Shown: piece after piece, positions 15,740 to 24,185 of the stretch
How positions within the stretch are numbered: position 1 is the first letter of the stretch
How the letters are laid out: each line of letters starts with the position of its first letter
Assembly (NCBI GenBank): GCA_019745975.1
Contig: JAIESQ010000105.1
Span: 1 to 40,123, forward strand
Length of the DNA: 40,123 nucleotides
Reading direction: 5' to 3'
Source: Pirellulales bacterium
Lineage (GTDB): Bacteria; Planctomycetota; Planctomycetia; Pirellulales; JAEUIK01
Made by a program: the position numbers and the translations under genes
The notes under the pieces: model-generated
Seen by the model: the letters and a program-made list of their open reading frames with translations, nothing else
The model's database searches: none
Told to the model about the DNA's origin: nothing

Positions 15740-16078
15740 AATTCCCCGGGTATCAGCATCCCGGATCGAATGGTGCGGACAAGGGCTGCTGAATCGGCCC
15801 TTTGTTCAACTGGCGGCCTTCAGAGGCGGCAGACTGCATGCTCGGCAAATCGATACGTCTCAGTCCGGACCAGGCGAACTAACGTGAGAAGTATACCTTC
15901 GCCGTAAGGGCGGGTATACGCCAAAGTGAAATATCCCGGCATGGCCCCGGTCCTGGCCGTCATCGTGGCGATCGTGCGTGTAAGGCAACCATTTCCGGGG
16001 TATTAGGTGCCTCGGGCGTCTTCGACTGGCACTTGTTGCCCCGCGCCGACAGGGGTTCGCGATTCGCACGTTCGGGCT
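15740..16078 (-). promoter_or_regulatory. Gene-free leader/promoter region of the RRM gene
   Basis: This 339-bp stretch contains no credible gene. Read on the minus strand it has GTATAC at two places 22 bases apart (around 15891-15896 and 15914-15919). The one nearer the gene gives a TATACT that could be a -10 element, but no matching -35 hexamer is seen at the right distance. A long 5' untranslated leader of ~150 bases would result. I could not identify a riboswitch or a cold-shock box. Confidence 0.3.
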
Positions 16079-16342
16079 TCAGCGGTCCCGGCTCCGGATG
16101 CGGCGCACCCCGTCCAACAGGGCCCGCACTACGCTCACCAACACCAGGATCGCCAGGGGGGCCGCGATCAAAGCCAGCCGAAACAACATCGTTTCGAGCG
16201 TTGCTTCGCGACCCTGAGTGCGGAGCACCCCCCCCAGAAACGCCAGCAAAACGCTCAATAGCACCGTGACCCAGAGAAGCGTCGCCAAGCTGAACTGCCA
16301 GGGATTTCGGCCCGGCGACTGCGGAGCGGGTGGTTGCGACAT
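16079..16342 (-). CDS. Small two-helix membrane protein
   Basis: An 87-residue protein with a short hydrophilic N-terminus, the helix 'FSLATLLWVTVLLSVLLAFLG' at ~17-37, and a second hydrophobic helix at ~54-74 ('LALIAAPLAILVLVSVVRAL'), ending in a basic tail. The 'FSL-TLL' opening of the first helix is typical of small planctomycete membrane proteins of unknown function. The open frame extends to 16483, but the ATG at 16342 is the sensible start. The phosphoesterase gene ends 76 bases upstream on the same strand. No function can be given. Confidence 0.65.
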   Translation of the reverse strand: MSQPPAPQSPGRNPWQFSLATLLWVTVLLSVLLAFLGGVLRTQGREATLETMLFRLALIAAPLAILVLVSVVRALLDGVRRIRSRDR

Positions 16343-16418
16343 ACAAATGCCCGGACGCCTAACGCTCGCACGAGCACGGGCCGTATCGAAGTTGCCGGCA
16401 AACCCCGGGCGAACGAAC

Positions 16419-17285
16419 CTACACCAGTTTCTTGATCCGCTCGACCAACTCGGCATGCGATGGTTTTTCGGCAACCGGCACAATCAGGTAGGTCGCCTTC
16501 TCCGCACAGCAGTCGAGGATGATTTGACGGTCGTTGGGCACCCGGAACCCGCAGGGGCACGGATCGTGTCCATGAATCAAGATGTCGGCGTCGACTAATC
16601 GGGCGAACGCGGCGGCGTTCTCGGGGCGATAGTCGCGTCCCCACACCAGATCGAACACGTCGCCGTGCTCTTGCAGGTCTCCGGCATCCAACTCGCGCGT
16701 GAAAATGCTCGTGTCGAAGCCGCGGCGATCGACACCCTCGGGGGCGCTGTGCGAAATCCACACCCGATTCGACAGCCGCACCGCCAGTGGGCAACTCCGC
16801 AAGAACTCGATGTATGCCGCCCGCACGCGCTCGGTTGCCGCGCCGTAGACCTCTTGCATACCCAGCCGGAACATCAGGTTGAGCATCTTTTTCGATTTGA
16901 GTATCGGGTAATCCGTCAGCTCGGCCAGCTCGTGGTTGCTGAGGATGAAGTGCACACGGTCCGGATAGGCCACCTTGAGCTTGGCGACATCCTCGAGCAT
17001 CGAGTGCGACATGCAGCCGCCATTGGTCGGATACGTCGGCCCGCCGTGGCAAACTTCCTGCAGGATGAGATGGCGGCCATGATGCGTCTCCAGGTCGGCG
17101 TACTTCTTGATCAGATTAAAGTTGCGGCGATGCCCGTGCACATCGGCCGTGACCATCACCTCGGTGGCCAACTCGGGCGAGAGCTGGACGACGTTGCCTT
17201 CGCGCCCGGCGGTCTTCCAATTGGCAGCCGCGGCTGCCTCGTAGGTCGACACCACCTCCTCGATGTACTCGATGCTTGCGACCAT
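16419..17285 (-). CDS. PPP-like metallophosphoesterase with an altered metal motif
   Basis: A 288-residue calcineurin-like phosphoesterase. Visible metal-site motifs are 'TADVHGH' (D48, H50), 'SNHE' (117-119, in place of GNHE), 'WISHSAP' and 'IHGHDPC'. Serine/threonine phosphatases carry the second aspartate and Arg of 'GDxVDRG'; this protein has 'LILQEVCHGGPTY' instead, so E77 may replace the bridging aspartate. A 'FHQLR'-like substrate region is not seen. It may hydrolyse phosphoproteins, dinucleotides or another phosphate ester. The ATG at 17285 is chosen; an upstream in-frame start at 17324 adds only a non-homologous extension. It lies 103 bases after the cytochrome gene on the same strand. 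Confidence 0.75.
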   Translation of the reverse strand: MVASIEYIEEVVSTYEAAAAANWKTAGREGNVVQLSPELATEVMVTADVHGHRRNFNLIKKYADLETHHGRHLILQEVCHGGPTYPTNGGCMSHSMLEDVAKLKVAYPDRVHFILSNHELAELTDYPILKSKKMLNLMFRLGMQEVYGAATERVRAAYIEFLRSCPLAVRLSNRVWISHSAPEGVDRRGFDTSIFTRELDAGDLQEHGDVFDLVWGRDYRPENAAAFARLVDADILIHGHDPCPCGFRVPNDRQIILDCCAEKATYLIVPVAEKPSHAELVERIKKLV

Positions 17286-17388
17286 GGGACCAGAGCTTAA
17301 TTCACCGCGAGAATTCCTGCCCACTTACCTTGCCCAACCGTCGCCCAGTCTACCACGGCCGGCGGCCGGCTCCGCGCCACGGGCTCCC

Positions 17389-18510
17389 TTAGGGAGTATT
17401 TCCCGCCGGCGGGAGCGAGGCAATCCACTCGCGCACCAGCTCTACACCTTCGCGATGCACAAGTCGTTTGCCCAACTCCGGCATCATGACGTCCGTTTCG
17501 AGCGAAGCGATCCGCAGGGCCAAGATCGACTCGTCGGGTTTGCCCGGCACGATATCGAACCGCCCCCCCGCCGAACCACGCCCGGCCGCCACCGGAGGCT
17601 TGCCGACACCCCAGCGATACGGGTCTTGCTGAGTCACCTGCAAGTCGAGCCCCGAATTGCGGGCAGGACCCTGCGGGTTGTGGCAATGGGCGCAATTGAC
17701 TTCGAGCCAGGCCCGGGCGCGCTGGTCGAGGGAACCGGTCGCCGGATCGTTCCACACTGCCAAGCGCGGGGCGGCGTTGGGCTCGGGCGCGCCGGTCAGC
17801 GCCCCGATGCGCCGCCAATGTGCCAACTGATTCTCGGTCGACGCTCCCGCCGGGCTGTGATACACGAAGTCACGATTGAGATGTCGCGCCTTCGGACCGA
17901 TCGGCAAGTTCCGCTGGCCGTCCGTCTTGTGGCAGCCCTTGCACTGGTTCGAATTCGGAATGATGTAGTTATCGACCGGCCGCTCCTGTCCCGCCTCGTC
18001 GATCCAAGCAAGGTTCCGCGTCGCGCCGGCAACCGCCAGCGTGGCCTCGGTCTGCTGGTCGTTCCAGATATACGGCAGGCCAACCCAGCCCGCCGCTTCG
18101 TGCTTAAGAATGCGGGTTTCGATGAGCCGCTGCCCCTTCGCGGGGTCGCGGGCGTCGATCGGGTAGGCGAACGTCTTCGCGATCACCGTGCCGACGGGAA
18201 ACTCAAAAGCCTCTTGATCGTGATACTGGGCGCTCGTCCCCTTGGGCAGTTTGACGAACCGATACTTCAGCGCGTAGTCGGAGAAGAGCGGCGTGTTGAG
18301 ATCGTAGGGAATCACACCCTCGGCCGGCTCCTGGCTGGCCCCGTTGCCTTGGAACAGCCCATACGCCGACAACAGCTTAGGGGGCGGCGTCGGCTCGGGC
18401 GCTTCGCCGGTGCCTTTTGAAGCGCAGCCGCTTGCTGACCACGCGCCGAAAATCAAAAAAAGCAGCCCGAGAAGCCGCGCTTCTCGAGCTGCCTGGCTCG
18501 CAATGTTCAT
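17389..18510 (-). CDS. SO2930-family dihaem c-type cytochrome lipoprotein
   Basis: A 373-residue exported protein with a lipoprotein-like signal ('LLFLIFGAWSASGC'). It has two haem-c attachment motifs, CKGCH and CAHCH, separated by about 80 residues. The family signature continues with 'PYDLNTPLFSDYALKYRFVK' near the start of the mature part and 'MMPELGK...REGVELVREWI' at the end; the latter methionine is a candidate haem ligand. Members of this family (TIGR03806/HNE_0200 type, as I recall) are nearly always next to a parallel beta-helix protein, as here. The ATG at 18510 follows the upstream stop by two bases with GGAG five bases before it, so the pair is translationally coupled. A role in periplasmic electron transfer is inferred. 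Confidence 0.88.
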   Translation of the reverse strand: MNIASQAAREARLLGLLFLIFGAWSASGCASKGTGEAPEPTPPPKLLSAYGLFQGNGASQEPAEGVIPYDLNTPLFSDYALKYRFVKLPKGTSAQYHDQEAFEFPVGTVIAKTFAYPIDARDPAKGQRLIETRILKHEAAGWVGLPYIWNDQQTEATLAVAGATRNLAWIDEAGQERPVDNYIIPNSNQCKGCHKTDGQRNLPIGPKARHLNRDFVYHSPAGASTENQLAHWRRIGALTGAPEPNAAPRLAVWNDPATGSLDQRARAWLEVNCAHCHNPQGPARNSGLDLQVTQQDPYRWGVGKPPVAAGRGSAGGRFDIVPGKPDESILALRIASLETDVMMPELGKRLVHREGVELVREWIASLPPAGNTP

Positions 18511-18512
18511 GC

Positions 18513-19805
18513 TCACTCCATGCCGGGGATCGTGATCGCCGGCAGCGGCGGTAGCGACCCGGCATGCGGCGCCAGATCGCCGTTGGGCTTCGGAATATCT
18601 CCGCTGGCCAAAGCGCCGTAATTGAAGTTCGAGAAATCGGCGTTGCCATTATTGACGATCACCACCCGCAGTTCCTCGCGTGGCTTGCCGTCGACGAACT
18701 TGGTTTCGTCGACAACGCCATCGTACAGAATGTCGGGGAAGTCCTCGCCGAGGATCGCCTTGGCGACCTTGCCGAACTCGCCGCCGGGGCTCTTGCCGCC
18801 GTCAGCGATGCGGTTGTCGTGGATATAGATTCCCTCGGGATATGGGTCGTAGCCCGGGTCATCTTTGGCCAGTTGGTCGCGGGTCTTCACTCCCGTCGCC
18901 ATGTAACTAATGATGCTCAGGTTGCTGGTGTTGTTGTCCTTGATGTCGTTGTCGAACACCTCGACCTGGTCGTTGGCCATGATGATCATGCCCGTCCCCG
19001 GCGGCACCGTGGCCACGATGTTCCCCGGCTTGGCGAAGTTCTCGTGGTTGTTGGCGAACACCTGGTTCTTGTAGCACCGGCACTGCGAGCCGACTTTCTG
19101 TTCCAGGCCCGGCAGCGAGAAGATCAATAGCCCGCCGGCGTTGTCGGTGGCGACGTTGTCATAGACATCGGCGCCAATCGTGTTCTCGATCTCGATGCCA
19201 GCGACGTTGCGCTCGGCATGGCAGCGGCGCACGATGCAGTTCTTCGACTGGCCCACGTAGACACCGGCGTCCGAGCAATCGGTGACCTTGCAGTCTTCAA
19301 TCAGCACGTCCTGGCAGAGTACCGGATAGACGCCGTACGCGCCATTGTCGGGGTGCGGACCGCGCGTCCACTGGATCAACAAATTGCGATAGACGACCCC
19401 CTCGCACTTGGTCGTCTTGATTCCGTCGCCGCGAGTGTCTTCGATTGTCAGGCCTTCGATGGCGAAGTTCTTGCAGCCGTCGACCTTGATCCCTTCACCG
19501 CCGCCGCCGGCGATCTGCTGGCCATAGCTGATTACCGTCTTGCCGGGGCCGGCGCCGCGAATCGTCACGCCGTCGATGGCGTCGAGCGACACGGTCTGGT
19601 TGAAGTCGTACTTGCCTTCGGCCAGCTCGATCACTTCGCCCGGCTTGGCGTTGATAAGCGCCTCTTGCAGCTTGGTTTGAGCGTCGGCGCCCGGGGCAAT
19701 CTTGGTCACTTTGGTGACCTTCGGCGTACCGTGGCCATTCTCCGAGGAGCAACCGACCACGGCGATCATTGCCGCGCACAGAGTTAGCGTAACGAAGCGA
19801 TGCAT
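18513..19805 (-). CDS. Parallel beta-helix lipoprotein, partner of the SO2930 cytochrome
   Basis: A 430-residue protein with a lipoprotein signal ('LCAAMIAVVGC') and a right-handed parallel beta-helix. Successive short units such as 'VTIRGAGPGKTVISY', 'FAIEGLTIEDTRGDGIKTT', 'VYRNLLIQWTRG', 'VLIEDCKVTDCSDAGVYVGQ', 'CIVRRCHAERNVAGIEIENT' and 'VEVFDNDIKDNNTSN' are the coils. It corresponds to the family (TIGR03805 type) that co-occurs with SO2930-like cytochromes. Such folds usually bind or cleave polysaccharides, but no catalytic residues can be assigned. The start has AGGAG upstream of the ATG at 19805. The gene ends two bases before the cytochrome start, which implies a joint function at the cell surface or periplasm. 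Confidence 0.88.
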   Translation of the reverse strand: MHRFVTLTLCAAMIAVVGCSSENGHGTPKVTKVTKIAPGADAQTKLQEALINAKPGEVIELAEGKYDFNQTVSLDAIDGVTIRGAGPGKTVISYGQQIAGGGGEGIKVDGCKNFAIEGLTIEDTRGDGIKTTKCEGVVYRNLLIQWTRGPHPDNGAYGVYPVLCQDVLIEDCKVTDCSDAGVYVGQSKNCIVRRCHAERNVAGIEIENTIGADVYDNVATDNAGGLLIFSLPGLEQKVGSQCRCYKNQVFANNHENFAKPGNIVATVPPGTGMIIMANDQVEVFDNDIKDNNTSNLSIISYMATGVKTRDQLAKDDPGYDPYPEGIYIHDNRIADGGKSPGGEFGKVAKAILGEDFPDILYDGVVDETKFVDGKPREELRVVIVNNGNADFSNFNYGALASGDIPKPNGDLAPHAGSLPPLPAITIPGME

Positions 19806-19890
19806 GGGTGGCTCCTACGTCGTTTGGGCGGTTGCTGGTCGCGGCGTCGCGACCCAGAGAGCTTGGCAAGAGTCAACTTATCGCGCGGTT

Positions 19891-19928
19891 GCGGGCGCAG
19901 CACTCGCTAGCGAGTCCCCCTGGCCCGC
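19891..19928. repeat. Nested palindrome (ACTCGCTAGCGAGT inside GCGGGC/GCCCGC arms)
   Basis: A perfect 14-bp palindrome (19902-19915) is enclosed by GCGGGC (19891-19896) and its complement GCCCGC (19923-19928). It lies in the 231-bp gap between the beta-helix gene promoter region and the end of the aldehyde dehydrogenase gene. It resembles short dispersed palindromes built on CTCGCTAGCGAG that I recall from planctomycete genomes. It could alternatively be the terminator of the aldehyde dehydrogenase, but no T-run follows. Confidence 0.5.
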
Positions 19929-20036
19929 GCGTCGCTCAAAGCGTCAATCGTAACGTTGCTTGACACCGGGAGCAACGGTCGGAACGCCCCGAAAAGACCC
20001 TGTAAGACGTTTGCGCCGCCCCCCTCAACCGGCTGG

Positions 20037-21452
20037 TCAGACACCGTGGATCACCACCGTCTTTAGCTCCGTCATTTCAAGAATCGCGTACTTCGGACCC
20101 TCTTTGCCCAACCCGCTTTCCTTCAAGCCGCCGTAGGGCATCAGGTCGGCCCGCCACTGCGGTCCCCAGTTGATGTGCAGATTGCCGCTGTCGACCTGGC
20201 GGGCAAAACGGATCGCCGCTGCCAGATCGCGCGTGAAGAGCGCTGCGCTTAGCCCATAACGGGTGTCGTTGGCCAGGCGGATCGCTTCGTCGAGATCGGC
20301 CGCGCGCGTCACGGCCACGGCCGGCCCAAAGACCTCCTCGCAACTGATCTTCATCGTGGGGCGCACGTCGGCGACGATCGTCGGCTCGACGAGCGCGCCT
20401 TGTCGTCCGCCGCCGGTCACCAGCCGCGCCCCGCCTGCCACCGCTTCGTCGATCCACTGGCTGACGCGCTGGGCGTCGGCCTCGCGGATCATTGGTCCCA
20501 TTTTCGTATCGCCGCGCAGCGGATCGCCAACCTTGATCTGTTCGACCTGCGGCTTGAAGGCGTCGATGAAGTCGCCGTACACCTTGCCCAGCGCGATCAC
20601 GCGCTGCGTCGAGATGCAGACCTGACCGGCGTTCGAGTAGCCGGTCGCGGCGGCGGCCTTGGCGGCCAGCTCCAGATCGGCGTCGTCCATCACAATCAGC
20701 GGACTGTTCGATCCCAACTCGAGCGTCACGCGCTTGACGCCCGCCACGCGCGTGATCTGCTCGCCGACGTCGCGGCTGCCGGTGAAGCTGATCTTGCGGA
20801 TGCGCGGATCGGCGCAGAGCCGATCGCCGATCGTGCCCCCAGACCCGGTGAGGCAAGCAATCGCCAGCGGCGGCACGCCCGCCTCGAGCAGGATTTCGAC
20901 CATCCGCAGCGCCGACAGCGGTGTATCGCTGGCCGGCTTGAGAATCACCGCGTTGCCACCCGCCAGCGCCGGACCAACTTTATGGCAGACAAGATTGAGC
21001 GGGAAATTAAAGGGGGTGATCGCCGCCACGATGCCGCATGGCACGCGCAGCGTGAAGCCGAGCCGGCCGGCGCCGCCGGGCGCCCCGTCGAGCGGCAGCA
21101 CCTCACCGCCTAGCCGTTTGGCTTCCTCGGCCGAGAGCTCAATCGTTTCGGCCGCACGCGAGGCCTCGAATTTTCCCTCGGCGAAGATCTTCCCCTCCTC
21201 GCGACTAATCAAGCGGCCCAAATCATCGAACTGGCCGCGCATGATCTCGGCGGCGCGATGCAAAATCTGATAGCGATCGAAGCCGGGCATTTCGCGCATG
21301 ATCGCGGCCCCTTCGACGGCGGCTGCAATCGCAGTCTCGACGTCTTCGACCGATGCTTTGGGAACGGTATCGATCGTCGTACCGTCGAACGGATTGCGCA
21401 CGGCGATCGTCTCCGTGCGATCGACCCAATTGCCGGCCAGGAACATCTTCAT
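20037..21452 (-). CDS. NAD(P)-dependent aldehyde dehydrogenase
   Basis: A 471-residue aldehyde dehydrogenase oxidising an aldehyde to the acid with NAD(P). Hallmarks are 'PFNFPLNLVCHKVGPALAGG' with the cofactor-binding lysine in 'VILKPAS', the Rossmann 'FTGSRDVGEQI', the general-base glutamate in 'LELGSNSPLIV' and the catalytic cysteine C279 in 'NAGQVCIS'. The closing 'EEVFGPAVAV' and 'GGLKESGLGKEG' blocks are also present. It looks like the lactaldehyde/glycolaldehyde or phosphonoacetaldehyde-type branch, but the substrate cannot be fixed. The ATG at 21452 has GGAG ten bases upstream; 21446 is a second possibility. It stands alone between a palindrome and the DCC protein gene. Confidence 0.93.
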   Translation of the reverse strand: MKMFLAGNWVDRTETIAVRNPFDGTTIDTVPKASVEDVETAIAAAVEGAAIMREMPGFDRYQILHRAAEIMRGQFDDLGRLISREEGKIFAEGKFEASRAAETIELSAEEAKRLGGEVLPLDGAPGGAGRLGFTLRVPCGIVAAITPFNFPLNLVCHKVGPALAGGNAVILKPASDTPLSALRMVEILLEAGVPPLAIACLTGSGGTIGDRLCADPRIRKISFTGSRDVGEQITRVAGVKRVTLELGSNSPLIVMDDADLELAAKAAAATGYSNAGQVCISTQRVIALGKVYGDFIDAFKPQVEQIKVGDPLRGDTKMGPMIREADAQRVSQWIDEAVAGGARLVTGGGRQGALVEPTIVADVRPTMKISCEEVFGPAVAVTRAADLDEAIRLANDTRYGLSAALFTRDLAAAIRFARQVDSGNLHINWGPQWRADLMPYGGLKESGLGKEGPKYAILEMTELKTVVIHGV

Positions 21453-21547
21453 GCTCAAGATTCTCCACGCGCGCGAAACGCACGGCCAGGACACCAACCC
21501 GCAGCGCTAGCAAGAGTTCTCAGAATGGCGACGACGCCCGGCCTTGA

Positions 21548-22000
21548 TCACTTCTTGAAGTGGACCTGACAAGCGCCGTCGTCGCAAGAGTCGATGCGCC
21601 CGAAGCGATACCGCATGCGGGCCACGATGCCATAGAGCCACCGCCAGAGACTAAGCGTGCCGGGCAAGTGGAGCAGCGGAGACAACCACCACAGGCGCGG
21701 TAAGCGGCGCGACAGATAGCGTAGCGCCGCCGCGCCGGCGTGGCGCCCCCCCCGAGGATCGATAACGTACATCTGGCGCATCAGTTCGTCGTGCGTCAGG
21801 TCGGGGTAGCGCTCCCTCACCTCGGGATCGTGCAACGACAGAAAGCGGAGCCGGCGGTGCCGGTCCCAACGGGCAAGCCGCTCAATCTGCGCGGTGCAAA
21901 TCCGGCAATGTCCGTCGTAGATGACGACGTCCTGTCGCGCCCGATGATCGCCCGCCGGGCGAGGGGGGAGCTCAGCAGATTCGGTCGTGGCGGCGGTCAT
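21548..22000 (-). CDS. DCC-family (DUF393) thiol-disulfide oxidoreductase-like protein
   Basis: A 150-residue protein of the DUF393/DCC family. The signature 'VVIYDGHCRIC' lies near residue 30, with the CxxC pair, followed by 'LRFLSLHDPEV' and the late 'YLSRRLPRLWWLSPLLHLPG' region. Family members are thioredoxin-like proteins assumed to handle disulfides; the reaction has not been established. The C-terminus adds two more cysteines ('IDSCDDGACQVHFKK') that could bind metal or form a second redox pair. The ATG at 22000 is used because the longer frame would need a TTG at 22024. The 295-bp gap to the next gene (22001-22295) is shared by divergent genes and shows no clear promoter. Confidence 0.88.
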   Translation of the reverse strand: MTAATTESAELPPRPAGDHRARQDVVIYDGHCRICTAQIERLARWDRHRRLRFLSLHDPEVRERYPDLTHDELMRQMYVIDPRGGRHAGAAALRYLSRRLPRLWWLSPLLHLPGTLSLWRWLYGIVARMRYRFGRIDSCDDGACQVHFKK

Positions 22001-22295
22001 CGTGGCACCCCAGGCCTGGCGCAACTTGCCAGCCTGTGCGCAAGGAGTTGGGAACTCGGTCGAGATGGTCCTAGTCTAATGGTAGAACCGCAATCCGAGT
22101 GCGGCAGTTCACGGGGGTACCGAGGTCGCCGCACGTAAAAACCATTCGCCTTGCTGCCGCGTAATCGACTAAACTAGTAAGAGGTTACGCCGTCAACTGC
22201 TGCCAGGCTCGTACCGGAGCCATGCGGCCTTCTGCGGCCGCGACAACGAGCCGGCTGGGACAGGAACATCTCCGAGCGCGACAGGAACGAGCGCC

Positions 22296-24035
22296 ATGGA
22301 ACAACTTCGATCGGACCTTGGCCGAGCACGACGTCGCCTCTTCTGGCACGAATTGCTGCGAGTCGTGCCGCGCTTCTGGACCGTGGCGCTGGTGGTGGCC
22401 GTCGGGGCCGTGCTGGCCGACCGTTTCTATCCACTGGGCATCGAGCCCTTCGGTTGGGTTGGCGGGGCCCTCATATTGGGAACGGCGCTCGCTTGGTTGT
22501 GGGCCCTGGCCAGCAGGCGCAATTCGATCGACGCGGCGACCGAAGTCGATCACCGCTTCGGATTGCAGGATACCGTCGCTACGGCGCTGAGCTTGTCTCC
22601 CGCGGAATTGCAGTCAGCGGCTGGCCGCGCCGTGCTCGCCGACGCCGAGCGCCGGTTGCATCAGATCGACGTCGGTGAAAAGTTCCGCGTCCGTCCCGAT
22701 CGCTGGTGCTGGCTGCCACTGTTGCCCGCCTTGGCCTTGGTTGGCGTGTTGTACGCGTTTCCGCTGGCGGCGGAATCGGCGGCGTCGACCGCCAAACGCG
22801 AGCAAGAGGCCACGCGCCGCCAGGTGCAGGCTTCGGCCCGCGAACTGCAAAAACGCGTGGCCGAGCGCCGCGCCAAGGCGAAGCAGGAAGGGCTGCGAAC
22901 CGCCGAAGAATTGCTGACGCGACTCGAACGCGCGACCGAGTGCGACCTAGCGGCCAAACCACCGGCCGAGCGGCAGCAGGCCCTCGTTAAGCTCAACGAT
23001 CTTTCCAAGGACATCGCTGAGCGCCGCCGGCAGCTTGCCGATTCGGAGCAGATGCAGAAGCAGCTCGACGCGCTCAAGGACCTTGGCTCGGGGCCGGCCG
23101 ACAAGTTCGCCGAAGCCTTGCGCGAGGGCAATCTCAACGCCGCGAGGCAAGAGCTCGAAAAGCTCGCTAAGCAACTCGAACAGGGCGAACTTGGCGCCGA
23201 CCAGCGCGAACAACTTGCTCAACAACTCGACAACATGCGGCAGAAGCTCGCCGACCAGGAGAAAGCCCAACAAGCGGCCGAGCAGAAGCTCGAGCAGCAG
23301 ATGGCCGCCGCCGAGGCCGCCGGCAACCAGGCCGAGGCGCAGAAGCTGGCCGAACAGCTCGAGCGCGCTCGCCAGCAAGGCGGCCCGAAGGGGCTGAACG
23401 AAAAACTGGCCCAGCGCCTGGAGCAGGCGGCCAAGTCCCTGCGCGAAGGACGCGCCAAAGACGCCGAAGCGGCCATGGCCGCGATGGGTGAGGAGCTCGG
23501 TCAACTCCAGGGCGACATGGCCGAAGCCGAGTTGCTCGACGCGGCAATGGACGAACTGGCCGACGCCAAACACTCGATGAGTTGCAAGCACTGCCAAGGT
23601 CAGGGTTGCGGACACTGCCGCGGCAATGGTGGCGGTCGTGATCTGGCACATCGTGAAGGGGGTGGCCGCGGTGGGCGCGAGTGGGGCACTGGCCATGTCG
23701 ACAAACCGCCGCCACAAGCAGGAATTGAAACGCAAACCTACGACTCGAAGGTCGCGCAGCGCGCAGGCCAGGGTGCCGCGAGCGTCGTCGATCTAGTTGA
23801 TGGACCGCAAGCCAAAGGGCGCGTGACTGAAGAGATCGCCCATCAATTTGAAGAGGCCCAAGCCGAAGCGGCCGATCCGCTGACCGGTCAGCGATTGCCG
23901 CGGGCGACGCAGAGCCACGCCCGACAGTATTTCGAAGCCCTTCGCGAAGGGGGGGTGCGCAGCGCCGATGACCATCCCGGCGAGCCTGAACCGGCCGCGG
24001 ACGACGAGCCGGGCGAAGAGGCCGTCGAGAAGTAG
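22296..24035 (+). CDS. Membrane-anchored coiled-coil protein with a CxxCxGxG-type cysteine cluster
   Basis: A 579-residue protein of unknown function. Two membrane helices lie at ~27-45 and ~55-72 and a third at ~143-163. A long charged Ala/Glu/Gln-rich coiled coil spans roughly 170-420. A cysteine cluster C430-C433-C438-C441 follows in 'SCKHCQGQGCGHC', much like one arm of the DnaJ zinc-binding domain, then a Gly-rich linker and an acidic tail containing 'ARQYFEALREG'. The overall plan resembles large proteins found in planctomycete MoxR/DUF58/Bat-type clusters, though none of those partners is in the window. The start has AGGAACGAG upstream of the ATG. A structural or envelope-associated scaffold role is the most that can be inferred. 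Confidence 0.7.
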   Translation: MEQLRSDLGRARRRLFWHELLRVVPRFWTVALVVAVGAVLADRFYPLGIEPFGWVGGALILGTALAWLWALASRRNSIDAATEVDHRFGLQDTVATALSLSPAELQSAAGRAVLADAERRLHQIDVGEKFRVRPDRWCWLPLLPALALVGVLYAFPLAAESAASTAKREQEATRRQVQASARELQKRVAERRAKAKQEGLRTAEELLTRLERATECDLAAKPPAERQQALVKLNDLSKDIAERRRQLADSEQMQKQLDALKDLGSGPADKFAEALREGNLNAARQELEKLAKQLEQGELGADQREQLAQQLDNMRQKLADQEKAQQAAEQKLEQQMAAAEAAGNQAEAQKLAEQLERARQQGGPKGLNEKLAQRLEQAAKSLREGRAKDAEAAMAAMGEELGQLQGDMAEAELLDAAMDELADAKHSMSCKHCQGQGCGHCRGNGGGRDLAHREGGGRGGREWGTGHVDKPPPQAGIETQTYDSKVAQRAGQGAASVVDLVDGPQAKGRVTEEIAHQFEEAQAEAADPLTGQRLPRATQSHARQYFEALREGGVRSADDHPGEPEPAADDEPGEEAVEK

Positions 24036-24185
24036 TCTGGTTTTACGCCCAGCCAACCACGTGGGTCCGATAGTAAGCAACACTTGTCTTGAGTTTGAAT
24101 GGCGCGGCGGCCGTGACGAAAGCCGTTCTGGCAGGCGAACACGTGTCGCCAGCATGCGAGGGATCGCGGGAGGGGAGATTCCAGC

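Noticed and set aside
22063-22133. Possible tRNA: a 5-bp stem (CCGCA/TGCGG) with a 7-base loop reading as anticodon CCG, preceded by a TCTAATGGTAGA D-arm-like stretch
   Set aside because: There is no paired acceptor stem, no T-arm with GTTCGA, and the D-arm loop is too short when the anticodon stem is fixed; it is probably chance.
22346-22360. TGGCACG...TTGC resemblance to a sigma-54 promoter
   Set aside because: It lies inside the coiled-coil protein gene, and the GG-to-GC spacing is eight rather than ten bases.
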